In this document: positions 32,283 to 39,733 of the stretch, piece after piece
Numbering within the stretch: position 1 is the stretch's first letter
Layout: each line of letters begins with the position of its first letter
Source: Polaribacter sejongensis
GTDB taxonomy: Bacteria; Bacteroidota; Bacteroidia; Flavobacteriales; Flavobacteriaceae
DNA: 39,733 nt
Direction of reading: 5' to 3'
Assembly: GCA_949545755.1 (NCBI GenBank)
Contig: CATITK010000049.1
Coordinates: 1-39,733, forward strand
Made by a program: the position numbers and the translations under genes
Notes under the pieces: model-generated
The model's database searches: none
Told to the model about the DNA's origin: nothing
What the model saw: the letters and a program-made list of their open reading frames with translations, nothing else

Positions 32283-32777
32283 CTAATTTTCGATACTAAA
32301 ACCAACTTCTTGAATTCCTTTTAAAAAAGCAATTGGATTTACATCCCCATTTTTTCGCATTGCATGTCGCACATTAAAGAGATGCTTTCCTGGAATTAAA
32401 AACGTCTTATTTTCTTTATAAAATAATTTATTTTCTTTAATCTCTGTAAGCCCGTTTCCTAAAAACCTTCCCATTTCATCTGCCATTTCGTATTGTAATG
32501 TATCAATAATTGTCGTTTCGTTTGGAAAAATGAGCTCTGTAATAATATATAAATTGCTATAGGCGTATTCACTATTATTTCTAATATTAATAAATAAATT
32601 TTTTGGAGAAATGGTGTCTTTTACATCAAACTCAAACATCACTTTTTCATTTGCTTTCCAACCTTCTGTCGCTACTGATTTATAGGTATTGAAACCCGTT
32701 TTATCAGTACATGAAAACATTAAAAAAAGAGCTCCTAAAACAATTGAAAAATTATTTATTTTCAGAATTGTTCTCAT
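32283..32777 (-). CDS. gldH: Gliding motility lipoprotein GldH
   Basis: A 164-residue lipoprotein needed for flavobacterial gliding and the type IX secretion machinery. The signal peptide NNFSIVLGALFLMFSC ends at lipobox Cys23. The mature part (FNTYKSVATEGW, NLFINIRNNSEYAYSNLYIITEL, DEMGRFLGNGLTEIKENKLFYKE) matches GldH. I start at the ATG at 32777. The open frame continues upstream to 33023 only because it runs antiparallel in register through the low-complexity ricT tail. The start lies 26 bp inside the end of ricT, so the genes overlap. The other gld genes are not in this window. Confidence 0.92.
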   Translation of the reverse strand: MRTILKINNFSIVLGALFLMFSCTDKTGFNTYKSVATEGWKANEKVMFEFDVKDTISPKNLFINIRNNSEYAYSNLYIITELIFPNETTIIDTLQYEMADEMGRFLGNGLTEIKENKLFYKENKTFLIPGKHLFNVRHAMRKNGDVNPIAFLKGIQEVGFSIEN

Positions 32778-34116
32778 TTTTTGGGTTATTATTTTTACGA
32801 TTCCTATTGTTCCTTCTTGGGTTATTCCCTTTTTTAACTTCGCCTTTTGGTTGATTTTCATTCCTTTCAGGTTTCGGTTTTGCTTGCTGGTTTTGTTGTT
32901 TTTTAGCTTGTGGATTTCTTTTTTGAGCTGAATTCGGCTTATTATTGTTTGTATTAACAGCCGCTTTTTTCTTATTTCTGTTACGGTTATTTCTGTTGCG
33001 TTTGCTCGTTTTTGGTGCATCAAAACGCGTTAAACTATCTTGACCAGCAGCATCTTCAAAATCAACTTTTACAGGAATCACAATTTCTGCTTCATACTCT
33101 TCTAACGAAATAGACTTTTCTTTATTCTTATTGAGTTGAACTATTTCTAAAACTTGCTCCAAAGTAAGTCGGAACCATTTAAAACGCTCCTCTTTATAAG
33201 TATACCAAAGATGATTTTTAAAGATATCCATCTTCACAAAAACAGCTTCACCTTTTTCAGTTTTAAGCACTAAATCCTGTTTTGGAAACGTTTTTAAAGC
33301 ATCCAAATAGGTGTCTAATTCAAAATTTAAACAACATTTTAATTTACCACATTGTCCTGCTAGCTTTAACGGATTCAGAGATAATTGTTGGTAACGTGCT
33401 GCTGATGTGGTTACTTTCCTAAAATCTGTTAACCAAGTAGAGCAACATAATTCCCTACCACAAGAACCAACACCTCCTAGACGAGCCGCTTCTTGTCTTG
33501 CGCCCACTTGTTTCATTTCTATACGAATGGAAAAAGCACTTGCCAAATCTCTAATTAACTGTCTAAAATCTACTCTCGTTTCTGCGGTATAGTAAAAAAT
33601 AGCTTTATTTCCATCTCCTTGATATTCTACATCTGACAATTTCATTTGCAACCCTAAACGTCCCAAAATTTCTCTCCCTCTTTTTTGAGTTTCTTCTTCT
33701 TTTGCTCTCGATTTTTGCCAAACATCAATATCTCTCTGACTTGCTTTTCTGTATATTTTCTTTACATCTTCATGATCTGCGGTAATTTTACGCTTTTTCA
33801 TTTGCACTTTAACCAATTCTCCTGCCAAAGAAACAGTCCCAATATCATGTCCTGGGGAGCCTTCAACTGCCACAATATCTCCCATAGTTATGGATAAATT
33901 ATCAGGATTGGTATAAAAATGTTTTCTTCCGTTTTTAAAACGAACTTCAAAAATATTGAATCTTTCTTGCCCGCTTGGTAAAGTCATGTTAGACAACCAA
34001 TCAAAAACAGCTAGTTTATTACTACCACTTCCACAGGTTCCTGACCCACAATTACCGTTACTTTTACAACCTTTTGGTACTCCATTCTCTGTTGTACCAC
34101 AACTTCCACATGCCAT
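32752..34116 (-). CDS. ricT: RicT/PSP1-domain regulator of ribonuclease assembly (YaaT-like)
   Basis: A 454-residue cytoplasmic protein. The N-terminus (1-32) is Cys-rich (ACGSCGTTENGVPKGC, GNCGSGTCGSG). The PSP1 domain (~45-300) contains GRKHFYTNPDNLSITMGDIVAVEGSPGHDIG and the Cys cluster GSCGRELCCSTWLTDF with AGQCGKLKCCLNFEL. Those cysteines bind Fe-S in the Bacillus RicAFT complex, which helps RNase Y; partners RicA/RicF are not seen here. The tail (~375-454) is a low-complexity Asn/Lys/Gln/Arg-rich region, likely disordered and RNA-binding. It overlaps gldH by 26 bp. The 233-bp gap upstream shows no gene. Confidence 0.9.
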   Translation of the reverse strand: MACGSCGTTENGVPKGCKSNGNCGSGTCGSGSNKLAVFDWLSNMTLPSGQERFNIFEVRFKNGRKHFYTNPDNLSITMGDIVAVEGSPGHDIGTVSLAGELVKVQMKKRKITADHEDVKKIYRKASQRDIDVWQKSRAKEEETQKRGREILGRLGLQMKLSDVEYQGDGNKAIFYYTAETRVDFRQLIRDLASAFSIRIEMKQVGARQEAARLGGVGSCGRELCCSTWLTDFRKVTTSAARYQQLSLNPLKLAGQCGKLKCCLNFELDTYLDALKTFPKQDLVLKTEKGEAVFVKMDIFKNHLWYTYKEERFKWFRLTLEQVLEIVQLNKNKEKSISLEEYEAEIVIPVKVDFEDAAGQDSLTRFDAPKTSKRNRNNRNRNKKKAAVNTNNNKPNSAQKRNPQAKKQQNQQAKPKPERNENQPKGEVKKGNNPRRNNRNRKNNNPKNENNSENK

Positions 34117-34349
34117 CGTAAGTATATATATTTTATAGTTATTGGTTTATGTTGCGGGTTATTTGTAATCTAACACGAAAAATCAACATGTAAAAACGAA
34201 TTCCTATTTTGGGTTCATAAATTGATTGTCAAGTTGCTATGAAAACACAAATTGACAAAGTTTAATCAGTAAATATACGAAATCTAAAGGACTCTTAAAA
34301 GGTAATTATTTCACAAAAGAAAAGCCTCAAAATGGAGTCCTCTACAATG

Positions 34350-35381
34350 TTAAATTTTAAATTTCAACATTTCACTGCGTCCTTTTTTGAAAATTTTATT
34401 GCTATTTCCTTTACCTTTTCTCAATTCTTTTTGGGCTTCAAAAGGCAATTGAATAACTTCTTGACAAGCTGAGGAACAGGTGTTTTCCATTTTTTCTGAA
34501 CAAGCATCACATTGAATAAACAATAAATGGCAGCCTTCATTAGCACAGTTTGTATGAGTATCACAAAGAATTCCACATTGATGACAATTGGAAACAACAT
34601 CATCAGAAATTCTTTCTGCTCTTCTATGATCAAACACAAAATTTTTGCCTATAAATTTATTTTCTAAACCTGCTTCTTTTACTTGACGTGTATATTCTAT
34701 GATTCCTCCTTCTAGTTGAAACACATTTTTGAATCCCTTGTGCTTATAATAAGCAGATGCTTTTTCGCAACGAATTCCACCAGTACAATACATCAATAAA
34801 TTTTTATCTTCTTTGTTGTCTTTTAGGTCTTTTTCAATAATCTCCAAGGAGTCTCTAAAGGTGTCTACATCAGGAGTTACGGCGCCATCAAAATGACCTA
34901 TTTCACTCTCATAATGGTTGCGCATATCTACACAAACAGTTGCTGGATTTTGCAACATTTCATTGAATTCTTTGGCGTTTAAATGAACTCCTTTATCAGT
35001 GACATCAAAACTCGCGTCTTGCAGACCGTCTGCAACAATTTTATCACGTACTTTTATTTTTAACTTTAGAAACGACTTATTATCGTGTTCGATAGCGACA
35101 TTTAATCGAATGTCTTTCAAAAAAGAAATACTATCTATTTGGTCTTTTAAAGCATAGAAGTTTTCTGAAGGAACGGACAATTGTGCATTGATACCTTCGT
35201 AAGAAACATAAATTCTCCCAAGAACATCTATAGCATTCCATTCTAAAAACAACTTATCTCTAAATAGTAGTGGATTTTCTATCTTATAGTATTGATAGAA
35301 TGATATTGTGAGGCGGTCTTTTCCAGCTTCATCAATTAATGCAGCGCGTTCTATGGCGCTTAACTTATTGTACAGTTGCAT
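34350..35381 (-). CDS. trhO: tRNA uridine(34) hydroxylase TrhO (rhodanese domain)
   Basis: A 343-residue enzyme that makes 5-hydroxyuridine at position 34 of tRNAs with oxygen. The N-terminal acylphosphatase-like domain has LGRIYVSYEGINAQLS. The rhodanese domain (~130-235) has VCVDMRNHYESEIGHFDGAV and the active loop MYCTGGIRCEKASA with Cys199 and Cys205. The C-terminus carries a Cys-rich set (CHQCGILCDTHTNC, CHLLFIQCDACSEK) typical of the longer YceA members and probably binds zinc. A hairpin sits in its leader between the -7 box at 35431-35438 and the ATG. Confidence 0.94.
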   Translation of the reverse strand: MQLYNKLSAIERAALIDEAGKDRLTISFYQYYKIENPLLFRDKLFLEWNAIDVLGRIYVSYEGINAQLSVPSENFYALKDQIDSISFLKDIRLNVAIEHDNKSFLKLKIKVRDKIVADGLQDASFDVTDKGVHLNAKEFNEMLQNPATVCVDMRNHYESEIGHFDGAVTPDVDTFRDSLEIIEKDLKDNKEDKNLLMYCTGGIRCEKASAYYKHKGFKNVFQLEGGIIEYTRQVKEAGLENKFIGKNFVFDHRRAERISDDVVSNCHQCGILCDTHTNCANEGCHLLFIQCDACSEKMENTCSSACQEVIQLPFEAQKELRKGKGNSNKIFKKGRSEMLKFKI

Positions 35382-35395
35382 GCTATACTAATTTT

Positions 35396-35416
35396 AAGCT
35401 AAACTTGATTTAGCTT
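35396..35416 (-). promoter_or_regulatory. Hairpin in the trhO 5' leader
   Basis: AAGCTAAA (35396-35403), CTTGA, TTTAGCTT (35409-35416): a perfect 8-bp stem. In the minus-strand mRNA it lies between the predicted transcription start (~35425) and the ATG at 35381, 14 nt before it. It could affect translation. Confidence 0.4.
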
Positions 35417-35430
35417 CTGTTTATAATTCA

Positions 35431-35438
35431 CAAAATTA
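35431..35438 (-). promoter_or_regulatory. -7 promoter box (TAATTTTG) for trhO
   Basis: Minus-strand TAATTTTG matches TAnnTTTG, about 50 bp before the trhO ATG. No -33 TTTG at normal spacing. Confidence 0.5.
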
Positions 35439-35866
35439 CAATTTTTATCTTAAAATATATCATTGTAAAATAGGAAGCAATATGCGTATTGGATAACTAA
35501 TTTCTTGAAGCCAACTATCTTTGACAAACTCTACGGTGCTTTATTTGATTGATTTCATGCCCGATCAAATTGAAGACAACTTTGATCTAAAAAATTTAAA
35601 AAGCAACGTTTTATTTTAAAATTTCAGCTCCTAACTATACTAAGCAAGGTTCATGGAAATGACAATTTTAATGCAAACCCAGGCAATACCTCAAGGAATT
35701 CTTTTCGATTATAAATAACTTCGTTTCTCGCAATATCAAAAAAGTTTAAATTTAAACATCAGAAATTTATTTGATTTGTTTTTAAACTTTGTATGATTTA
35801 TAACGTTTTAACTGATTTATTTTATCCATTTTTTTATCATCTTTGCAGTATCAAAAAAGCAATAAG
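35439..35866. other. Intergenic region between trhO and asd, no gene recognised
   Basis: About 430 bp of AT-rich DNA between divergent genes. Frames are short and broken. One plus-strand frame contains a tail-like stretch (NFNANPGNTSRNSFRL then a stop near 35718), which could be the end of a decayed gene, but I do not recognise it. Near asd there is CATCTTTG (35838-35845), one base from the -7 consensus and 21 bp before the asd ATG, a likely asd promoter. Confidence 0.5.
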
Positions 35867-36856
35867 ATGAAAATAGCTGTAGTTGGAGCAACTGGAATGG
35901 TTGGAACTGTAATGTTAGAAGTATTAGAAGAACGTAATTTACCAATAACGGAATTAATTCCTGTAGCATCTGCAAGATCTGCTGGTAAAAAATTAGCCTA
36001 TAAAGGCAAGGAGTATACGGTTGTTACTCTAGAAGATGCTCTAAAGATGAAACCTGATGTGGCTTTATTTTCTGCGGGAGGTGATACTTCTTTGGAATGG
36101 GCTCCAAAATTTGCTGAAGTTGGTACAACTGTTATTGATAATTCTTCTGCCTGGAGAATGGATCCTACTAAAAAATTAGTGGTTCCAGAAATTAATGGAG
36201 ATGTTTTAACTGTCGATGATAAAATTATTGCAAATCCTAATTGCTCTACAATTCAGTTAGTCGCTGCTTTATCGCCGTTACATTTAAAATATAAAATGAA
36301 GCGTGTAGTAGTTTCTACCTATCAATCTGTTTCGGGATCAGGTATAAAAGCGGTACGACAACTAGATAATGAAGAAGCTGGTATTGAAGGTGAAATGGCA
36401 TACCCTTATAAAATAGGAAGAAACGCTTTACCTCATTGTGATGTTTTCTTAGAAAATGGATACACGAAAGAAGAAATGAAATTGGTGAAAGAGCCTAAGA
36501 AAATATTACGTGATAGTTCTTTTACTGTAACAGCAACTGCGGTAAGAATTCCTACTGCTGGTGGGCATTCTGAGGCTGTAAATGTTCAGTTTGAAAATGA
36601 TTTTGATTTGGCAGAAGTTCGTCAAATATTAGGTAGTACTCCAGGAATTATTGTAGAAGATGATTTGTCAAATAATATATATCCTATGCCTATAAATGCA
36701 CACAACAAAGATGAAGTATTTGTAGGGAGAATTAGAAGAGATGAGTCTCAAGAAAATACGTTAAATTTGTGGATTGTTGCAGACAATTTAAGAAAAGGAG
36801 CGGCAACAAATACAATTCAAATTGCCGAATATTTAATAGAAAATAATTTGGTATAA
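35867..36856 (+). CDS. asd: Aspartate-semialdehyde dehydrogenase
   Basis: A 329-residue NADP enzyme reducing aspartyl phosphate to aspartate semialdehyde, the branch to lysine/diaminopimelate, threonine and methionine. N-terminal KIAVVGATGMVGTVML binds NADP; catalytic Cys126 is in ANPNCSTIQL; later segments are VVSTYQSVSGSGIKAVRQL and RIPTAGGHSEAVNVQF with the active-site His. I start at the ATG at 35867. A TTG at 35843 is in frame but overlaps the probable -7 box. The next gene begins 10 bp downstream. Confidence 0.96.
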   Translation: MKIAVVGATGMVGTVMLEVLEERNLPITELIPVASARSAGKKLAYKGKEYTVVTLEDALKMKPDVALFSAGGDTSLEWAPKFAEVGTTVIDNSSAWRMDPTKKLVVPEINGDVLTVDDKIIANPNCSTIQLVAALSPLHLKYKMKRVVVSTYQSVSGSGIKAVRQLDNEEAGIEGEMAYPYKIGRNALPHCDVFLENGYTKEEMKLVKEPKKILRDSSFTVTATAVRIPTAGGHSEAVNVQFENDFDLAEVRQILGSTPGIIVEDDLSNNIYPMPINAHNKDEVFVGRIRRDESQENTLNLWIVADNLRKGAATNTIQIAEYLIENNLV

Positions 36857-36866
36857 ATTATACATA

Positions 36867-37913
36867 ATGGCAACATTTAACAAGGTAATTATAAAAGAAA
36901 TAACTCAAGAAACCGCAAATGCGGTTTCTGTTTTGTTTGATATCCCCCCACATTTACAAACGGAATTTAATTTTACTGCAGGACAGTATATTACACTTCA
37001 AAAGGAAATAGAAGGAGCGTTCGTTAGAAGAGCTTATTCCATTTGTTCAACACCTCAGAGTGGAACAATTAGAGTTGCTATAAAAGCTGTTGAAAACGGA
37101 ATCTTTTCCCAATATGCAACCTCACAAATGAAAGTTGGTGACGAAATTGAAATTTCTGCACCAGAAGGACGTTTTTTACTAAATCCTGAAGCGAATAAAA
37201 ACTATATTGGTTTTGCTGCTGGCTCTGGAATTACTCCCATTTTATCAATGGTAGAAACGGTTTTAGAAAAGGAATCTACAGCAACTTTTACTTTAGTTTA
37301 TGGAAACAAATCTGAAGTAAATACTATCTTTTATAAGAGATTAAATGACCTTAAAAATTCGTTTTCTGAGAGATTCAACTTACATTATATTTTTAGTAGA
37401 GAAGAGGTAAAAAATGAATTAAAGGGAAGAATTGACGAAAATGTCACTAGTTACTTTGTGAAGAACCGGTATAAAGAAACTTCTTTTGATGAAGCTTTTT
37501 TGTGCGGACCAGAAGAAATGATACAAAAAGTATCTAAAACATTAGAAAACAGCAAAATTGCAAAAGAACACATTCATTTTGAATTGTTTACTGCTGCCGT
37601 TGATAAAGAAGTTACTTCAGAAATAAAAGCAGGAACCTCAGAAGTTACTGTTTTGATAGATGATGAAGAAACTACGTTTACTATGCAACAAAAGGATACT
37701 ATTCTGGCGGCAAGTTTACGCAACAATCTCGATGCACCCTATTCTTGTCAAGGGGGCGTTTGTAGTTCATGTATGGGGAAAGTTACAGAGGGGAAAGCAG
37801 TAATGGTTAAGAATTCCATTTTAACAGATAGTGAAATTGAAGAAGGGTTGGTTTTAGCCTGTCAGGCGTATCCGACAACTTCTAAAATTACGATCGATTT
37901 TGATGACGTCTAG
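36867..37913 (+). CDS. NAD(P)H:ferredoxin-type oxidoreductase (PaaE-like FNR with C-terminal 2Fe-2S)
   Basis: A 348-residue soluble electron-transfer protein. The FAD domain (~1-105) has FVRRAYSICSTPQSG. The NAD(P) domain (~110-240) has GFAAGSGITPILSMVE and FLCGPEEMIQ. The plant-type [2Fe-2S] domain (~262-348) has Cys294, Cys299, Cys302 and Cys332 in SCQGGVCSSCMGKV and LACQAYP. The order FAD-NAD-2Fe2S is that of PaaE, the phenylacetyl-CoA epoxidase reductase, and of related reductases. No paaABCD genes are next to it, so its partner oxygenase is unknown. It lies 10 bp after asd and may be co-transcribed. Confidence 0.88.
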   Translation: MATFNKVIIKEITQETANAVSVLFDIPPHLQTEFNFTAGQYITLQKEIEGAFVRRAYSICSTPQSGTIRVAIKAVENGIFSQYATSQMKVGDEIEISAPEGRFLLNPEANKNYIGFAAGSGITPILSMVETVLEKESTATFTLVYGNKSEVNTIFYKRLNDLKNSFSERFNLHYIFSREEVKNELKGRIDENVTSYFVKNRYKETSFDEAFLCGPEEMIQKVSKTLENSKIAKEHIHFELFTAAVDKEVTSEIKAGTSEVTVLIDDEETTFTMQQKDTILAASLRNNLDAPYSCQGGVCSSCMGKVTEGKAVMVKNSILTDSEIEEGLVLACQAYPTTSKITIDFDDV

Positions 37914-37980
37914 CTCTTTTACAGGTTATAAAAATTTTGCAGGTATTTTATAAACCTTTACCAATCAAAAGTAATTTTGT

Positions 37981-38855
37981 TTATTTAAACTTATGAGAAT
38001 AATAATCTGCTTCTTTCTCAAAATAATTATCATAATACCCTACTCTATTTTGGTTTTCTAACTCATATAATGCTGTTTGTAAAAGACCATTAAAGTCAGA
38101 ATAAAACCATTTTCTATAGAACTGAACAACTTTATTATCATTATTTAAAAACAGTTTTTTTGGTTTGTTAAAAAATGGGTTTATATTTGAAAAATCATTG
38201 TATTGATATACATGTATTACTTCATGCGCAATTACCTTTCTTTCAATTTTCTGAGAAAGATTGTTTAAAAGAGAAATGTTATTTAAGGATGCAATTCCTA
38301 TTGCACTAATTTCAAAATCATTACTTATTTTATTTCTTTTAAAAATAAAGTGCCCTGTTTTTATAGAGTTTTTAAAATCGAAGGTTCCATTTGTTGCTGA
38401 AACAGCAGTTGCAAGTAGCGATAAAGGCATTATTTTATATTGAATTTTAAATTTATCTTTTAAGGAAAACTCGAATCTATTAAACCCAAAATTCAAATAC
38501 CATTTTTCCCAAAAATTTGTATTTGAAGCAGCATTGTGTACTACAGAATTACCTATAGAATTTAATATTTTAGAAGCCCAAGCATCTTTAAAATCTCCGG
38601 AATTAGAAAAATCATAAATGAACTGTTTACTTTTATAGGTTAGTAAACCCCCAAAACTACCTTGCCAAAGCCCTTTCACAAATACTTTCCCTATCTTTTC
38701 ATTTGGTTTTTTATTTATTACTGCACCAAAACCCCCAAAAAACCCACCCAAACCAATATTGTAAATTGCGGCTTGAGCATCGTTATTTTGTGCTTTTGTT
38801 TGATGTGTCTGTAAAATAAAAAATAAAATAAATAAAGTGTAAAATTCGTTTTCAT
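37981..38855 (-). CDS. Putative secreted HExxH metallopeptidase-like protein, -1 frame change in the signal peptide
   Basis: The body of this ~290-residue protein (frame ending 37981) lacks a usable start; the first possible one is a TTG at 38751, inside GLGGFFGGFG. A good signal peptide start (ATG 38855: MKTNFTLYLFYFL) lies in the neighbouring frame. The join falls at T TTT TTA (minus strand 38823-38817), a canonical -1 slippery heptamer. A -1 slip there gives MKTNFTLYLFYFLILQTHQT followed by KAQNN, a normal signal peptide cleaved after TKA. The body has HEVIH (38226-38212) and a late YFEKEADYYS, a gluzincin-like HExxH...ExxAD pattern. Family unknown to me. It may be frameshifted by real decay, by a T-run error, or by programmed slippage. 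Confidence 0.6.
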
Positions 38856-39096
38856 TAGGTTATTTTTTCTGAAAAAAACTACTAATTTTTTAGAAAAATT
38901 AATCAAATTACTCATAGTTAAATTAATTCTTTCATTCAAATAATAATTATAAAATTCCTTACCTATGGTTTTTTAAAGTGATCACCTACTCTTTTTGATA
39001 GAGGCTTTTTGGTTTCTGCCTATTTGTTGCGCAACATTTTTTTTATTAACTCCCTTAAAAGAATATAAGACAGTTTTCAATTACAATAATAGTATT

Positions 39097-39118
39097 CTTA
39101 CAACCCTCTTACAACCCT
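39097..39118 (+). repeat. Two tandem copies of CTTACAACCCT (candidate operator)
   Basis: CTTACAACCCT at 39097-39107 and 39108-39118 are identical and adjacent, about one helical turn apart, so bound proteins would sit on the same face. They lie 65-86 bp before the XRE start. Confidence 0.5.
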
Positions 39119-39148
39119 AAAAACGCATAACATTATGTGTTTTTTAGG
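39116..39148 (+). repeat. Hairpin upstream of the XRE gene (terminator-like or operator)
   Basis: CCTAAAAACGCATAA (39116-39130) pairs with TTATGTGTTTTTTAGG (39133-39148) with one bulge and a G-U pair. A T-run begins six bases later (39154-39161). No upstream plus-strand gene is close, so it may be a leader attenuator, an operator or the end of an unseen small RNA. Confidence 0.45.
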
Positions 39149-39182
39149 TGGGTTATTTTTTTTATCTTTAAACTAAAAAAAA

Positions 39183-39539
39183 ATGAACACTCTTATTGCT
39201 AATAAATTGAAAATCTTACGTAAAGAAAAAAACTTGTCCCAAGAAGAAGTAGCTCATCGATTGCATATGTCTCAATCTGCTTATGGTAGAATAGAAAAAG
39301 GAGACAGTAGTAGTTGGGCTGCACATTTAAATGATATTTGTGAATTATATGATGTAGCTCCTGAGGAATTAATGAAAAAAGACACGCTAACAATTAATCA
39401 AGATGATGAAAAAGCTAATAGTAACAGCACAGTAATAAAACTAATTTCAGAAAAATTAATTGAACAATTTGAAATTCGACTAAAAGAAAAAGAGAGCTAT
39501 ATTAATCAACTTGAAAAAAAATTATCGTCAAAAAAATAG
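39183..39539 (+). CDS. XRE-family helix-turn-helix regulator
   Basis: A 118-residue DNA-binding protein. The HTH_3/Cro-CI domain (~5-62) shows ANKLKILRKEKNLSQEEVAHRL, then HMSQSAYGRIEKGDSS and DICELYDVAPEELM. The C-terminal part (~85-116) is charged with a heptad-like pattern (KLISEKLIEQFEIRL, then KEKESYINQLEKKL) and probably forms a coiled-coil dimer. There is no peptidase, toxin or phage gene beside it, so its targets are unknown. Self-control through the tandem repeats or hairpin upstream is plausible. A LysE-family transporter starts 12 bp downstream and may be co-transcribed. Confidence 0.88.
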   Translation: MNTLIANKLKILRKEKNLSQEEVAHRLHMSQSAYGRIEKGDSSSWAAHLNDICELYDVAPEELMKKDTLTINQDDEKANSNSTVIKLISEKLIEQFEIRLKEKESYINQLEKKLSSKK

Positions 39540-39551
39540 TATTTTTAAACG

Positions 39552-39733
39552 ATGGATATTCACGACTTTAAGAATGCTTTCTTAATTGGTTTTTTCATGG
39601 CTTTCATGATTGGGCCTGTTTTTTTTATGTTGATACAAACCAGTATTTTAAAAGGAGCTAGAGCTGCAATTGCTTTTGATATTGGGGTTCTTTTAGGAGA
39701 TGTTTCTTTTATTCTAATTGCTTATTATGGAAG
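39552..39733 (+). CDS. LysE-family transporter, N-terminal part (runs off window)
   Basis: The first ~60 residues of an inner-membrane exporter. IGFFMAFMIGPVFFMLIQTS followed by a KGARAAIAFDIGVLLGD segment is the start of the LysE/RhtB amino-acid exporter family, including the GP-x-F motif in the first helix. The start is ATG at 39552, 12 bp after the XRE stop. The substrate cannot be judged from this part. Confidence 0.85.
   Translation, partial: MDIHDFKNAFLIGFFMAFMIGPVFFMLIQTSILKGARAAIAFDIGVLLGDVSFILIAYYG

Larger units (their letters stand above)
38856..39182. other. Intergenic region upstream of the XRE gene
   Basis: About 330 bp between divergent genes. The left half shows nothing I recognise. 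The right half holds two tandem 11-mers (39097-39118), a hairpin (39116-39148) and TATCTTTA (39163-39170), one base from the -7 consensus and 12 bp before the XRE ATG. Confidence 0.5.

Noticed and set aside
32778-33023. Upstream extension of the gldH frame (82 codons, Lys/Asn-rich)
   Set aside because: It lies in an alternative frame of the low-complexity ricT tail; the lipoprotein signal peptide starts at 32777.
34288-34341. AGGACTC/GAGTCCT repeat after trhO as a terminator
   Set aside because: Only 7 bp with a 40-nt loop and no clear T-run on the minus strand.
1-39733. tRNA, rRNA, CRISPR array or prophage
   Set aside because: Looked for tRNA T-loop patterns, regular direct repeats with spacers and phage structural genes; none were found.

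Overview
The window looks like a chromosomal segment of a marine-type member of the Flavobacteriaceae (Polaribacter/Tenacibaculum-like; genus not certain). It is AT-rich, and several genes are preceded by the Bacteroidetes -7 promoter box TAnnTTTG. It carries lineage markers: gldH (gliding lipoprotein), a DUF4837 lipoprotein, a TonB receptor with a CarboxypepD-like N-terminal domain, DUF3127, and the order ricT-gldH-PBP1A. No rRNA, tRNA, CRISPR array or prophage was seen.

Layout. Positions 1-1990 are accessory DNA: the right end of an IS3-family element, a 1-Cys (Prx6-type) peroxiredoxin, an attC-like imperfect palindrome, a YefM-YoeB toxin-antitoxin pair and a decayed IS110-family transposase tail. 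Positions 1989-5172 are housekeeping genes on the minus strand (LolC/E-type permease, rbfA, ahcY). Positions 5237-12565 are on the plus strand: a phosphopantetheinyl transferase, a PnuC-family vitamin transporter, the ribosome-rescue hydrolase ArfB, a TPP riboswitch controlling a TonB-dependent receptor (probable thiamine uptake), Sua5 and a long RluA-family pseudouridine synthase.

Positions 12668-17755 hold aat, a VTT/DedA-like membrane protein, a half-length DUF1456 protein, a DUF3127 protein with an SSB-like acidic tail, an orphan histidine kinase, a HIT hydrolase, greA and a Rieske-like lipoprotein lacking the histidine ligands. Positions 17809-25036 hold purK-purE, an M3 oligopeptidase, a GT4-like glycosyltransferase, lpdA and a DUF1761 membrane protein. 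Positions 25140-35381 are a long minus-strand run: DUF4837 lipoprotein, MltD-like transglycosylase, exonuclease III, the two subunits of succinyl-CoA:3-ketoacid CoA-transferase, PBP1A, gldH, ricT and trhO. From 35867 the plus strand has asd and a PaaE-like ferredoxin reductase. Then comes a minus-strand HExxH protein whose signal peptide lies in another frame, an XRE regulator and the start of a LysE-family transporter.

Most of the window is ordinary core genome. The least ordinary signals are (i) a canonical -1 slippery heptamer (T TTT TTA) exactly where a signal peptide must join a putative secreted metallopeptidase; (ii) the attC-like palindrome beside the toxin-antitoxin module; (iii) the riboswitch, receptor and PnuC arrangement with a REP-like palindrome in the leader; and (iv) -7 boxes only 4-7 nt from start codons, which suggests leaderless mRNAs. 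I did not find a clear multi-gene system that I can call new.
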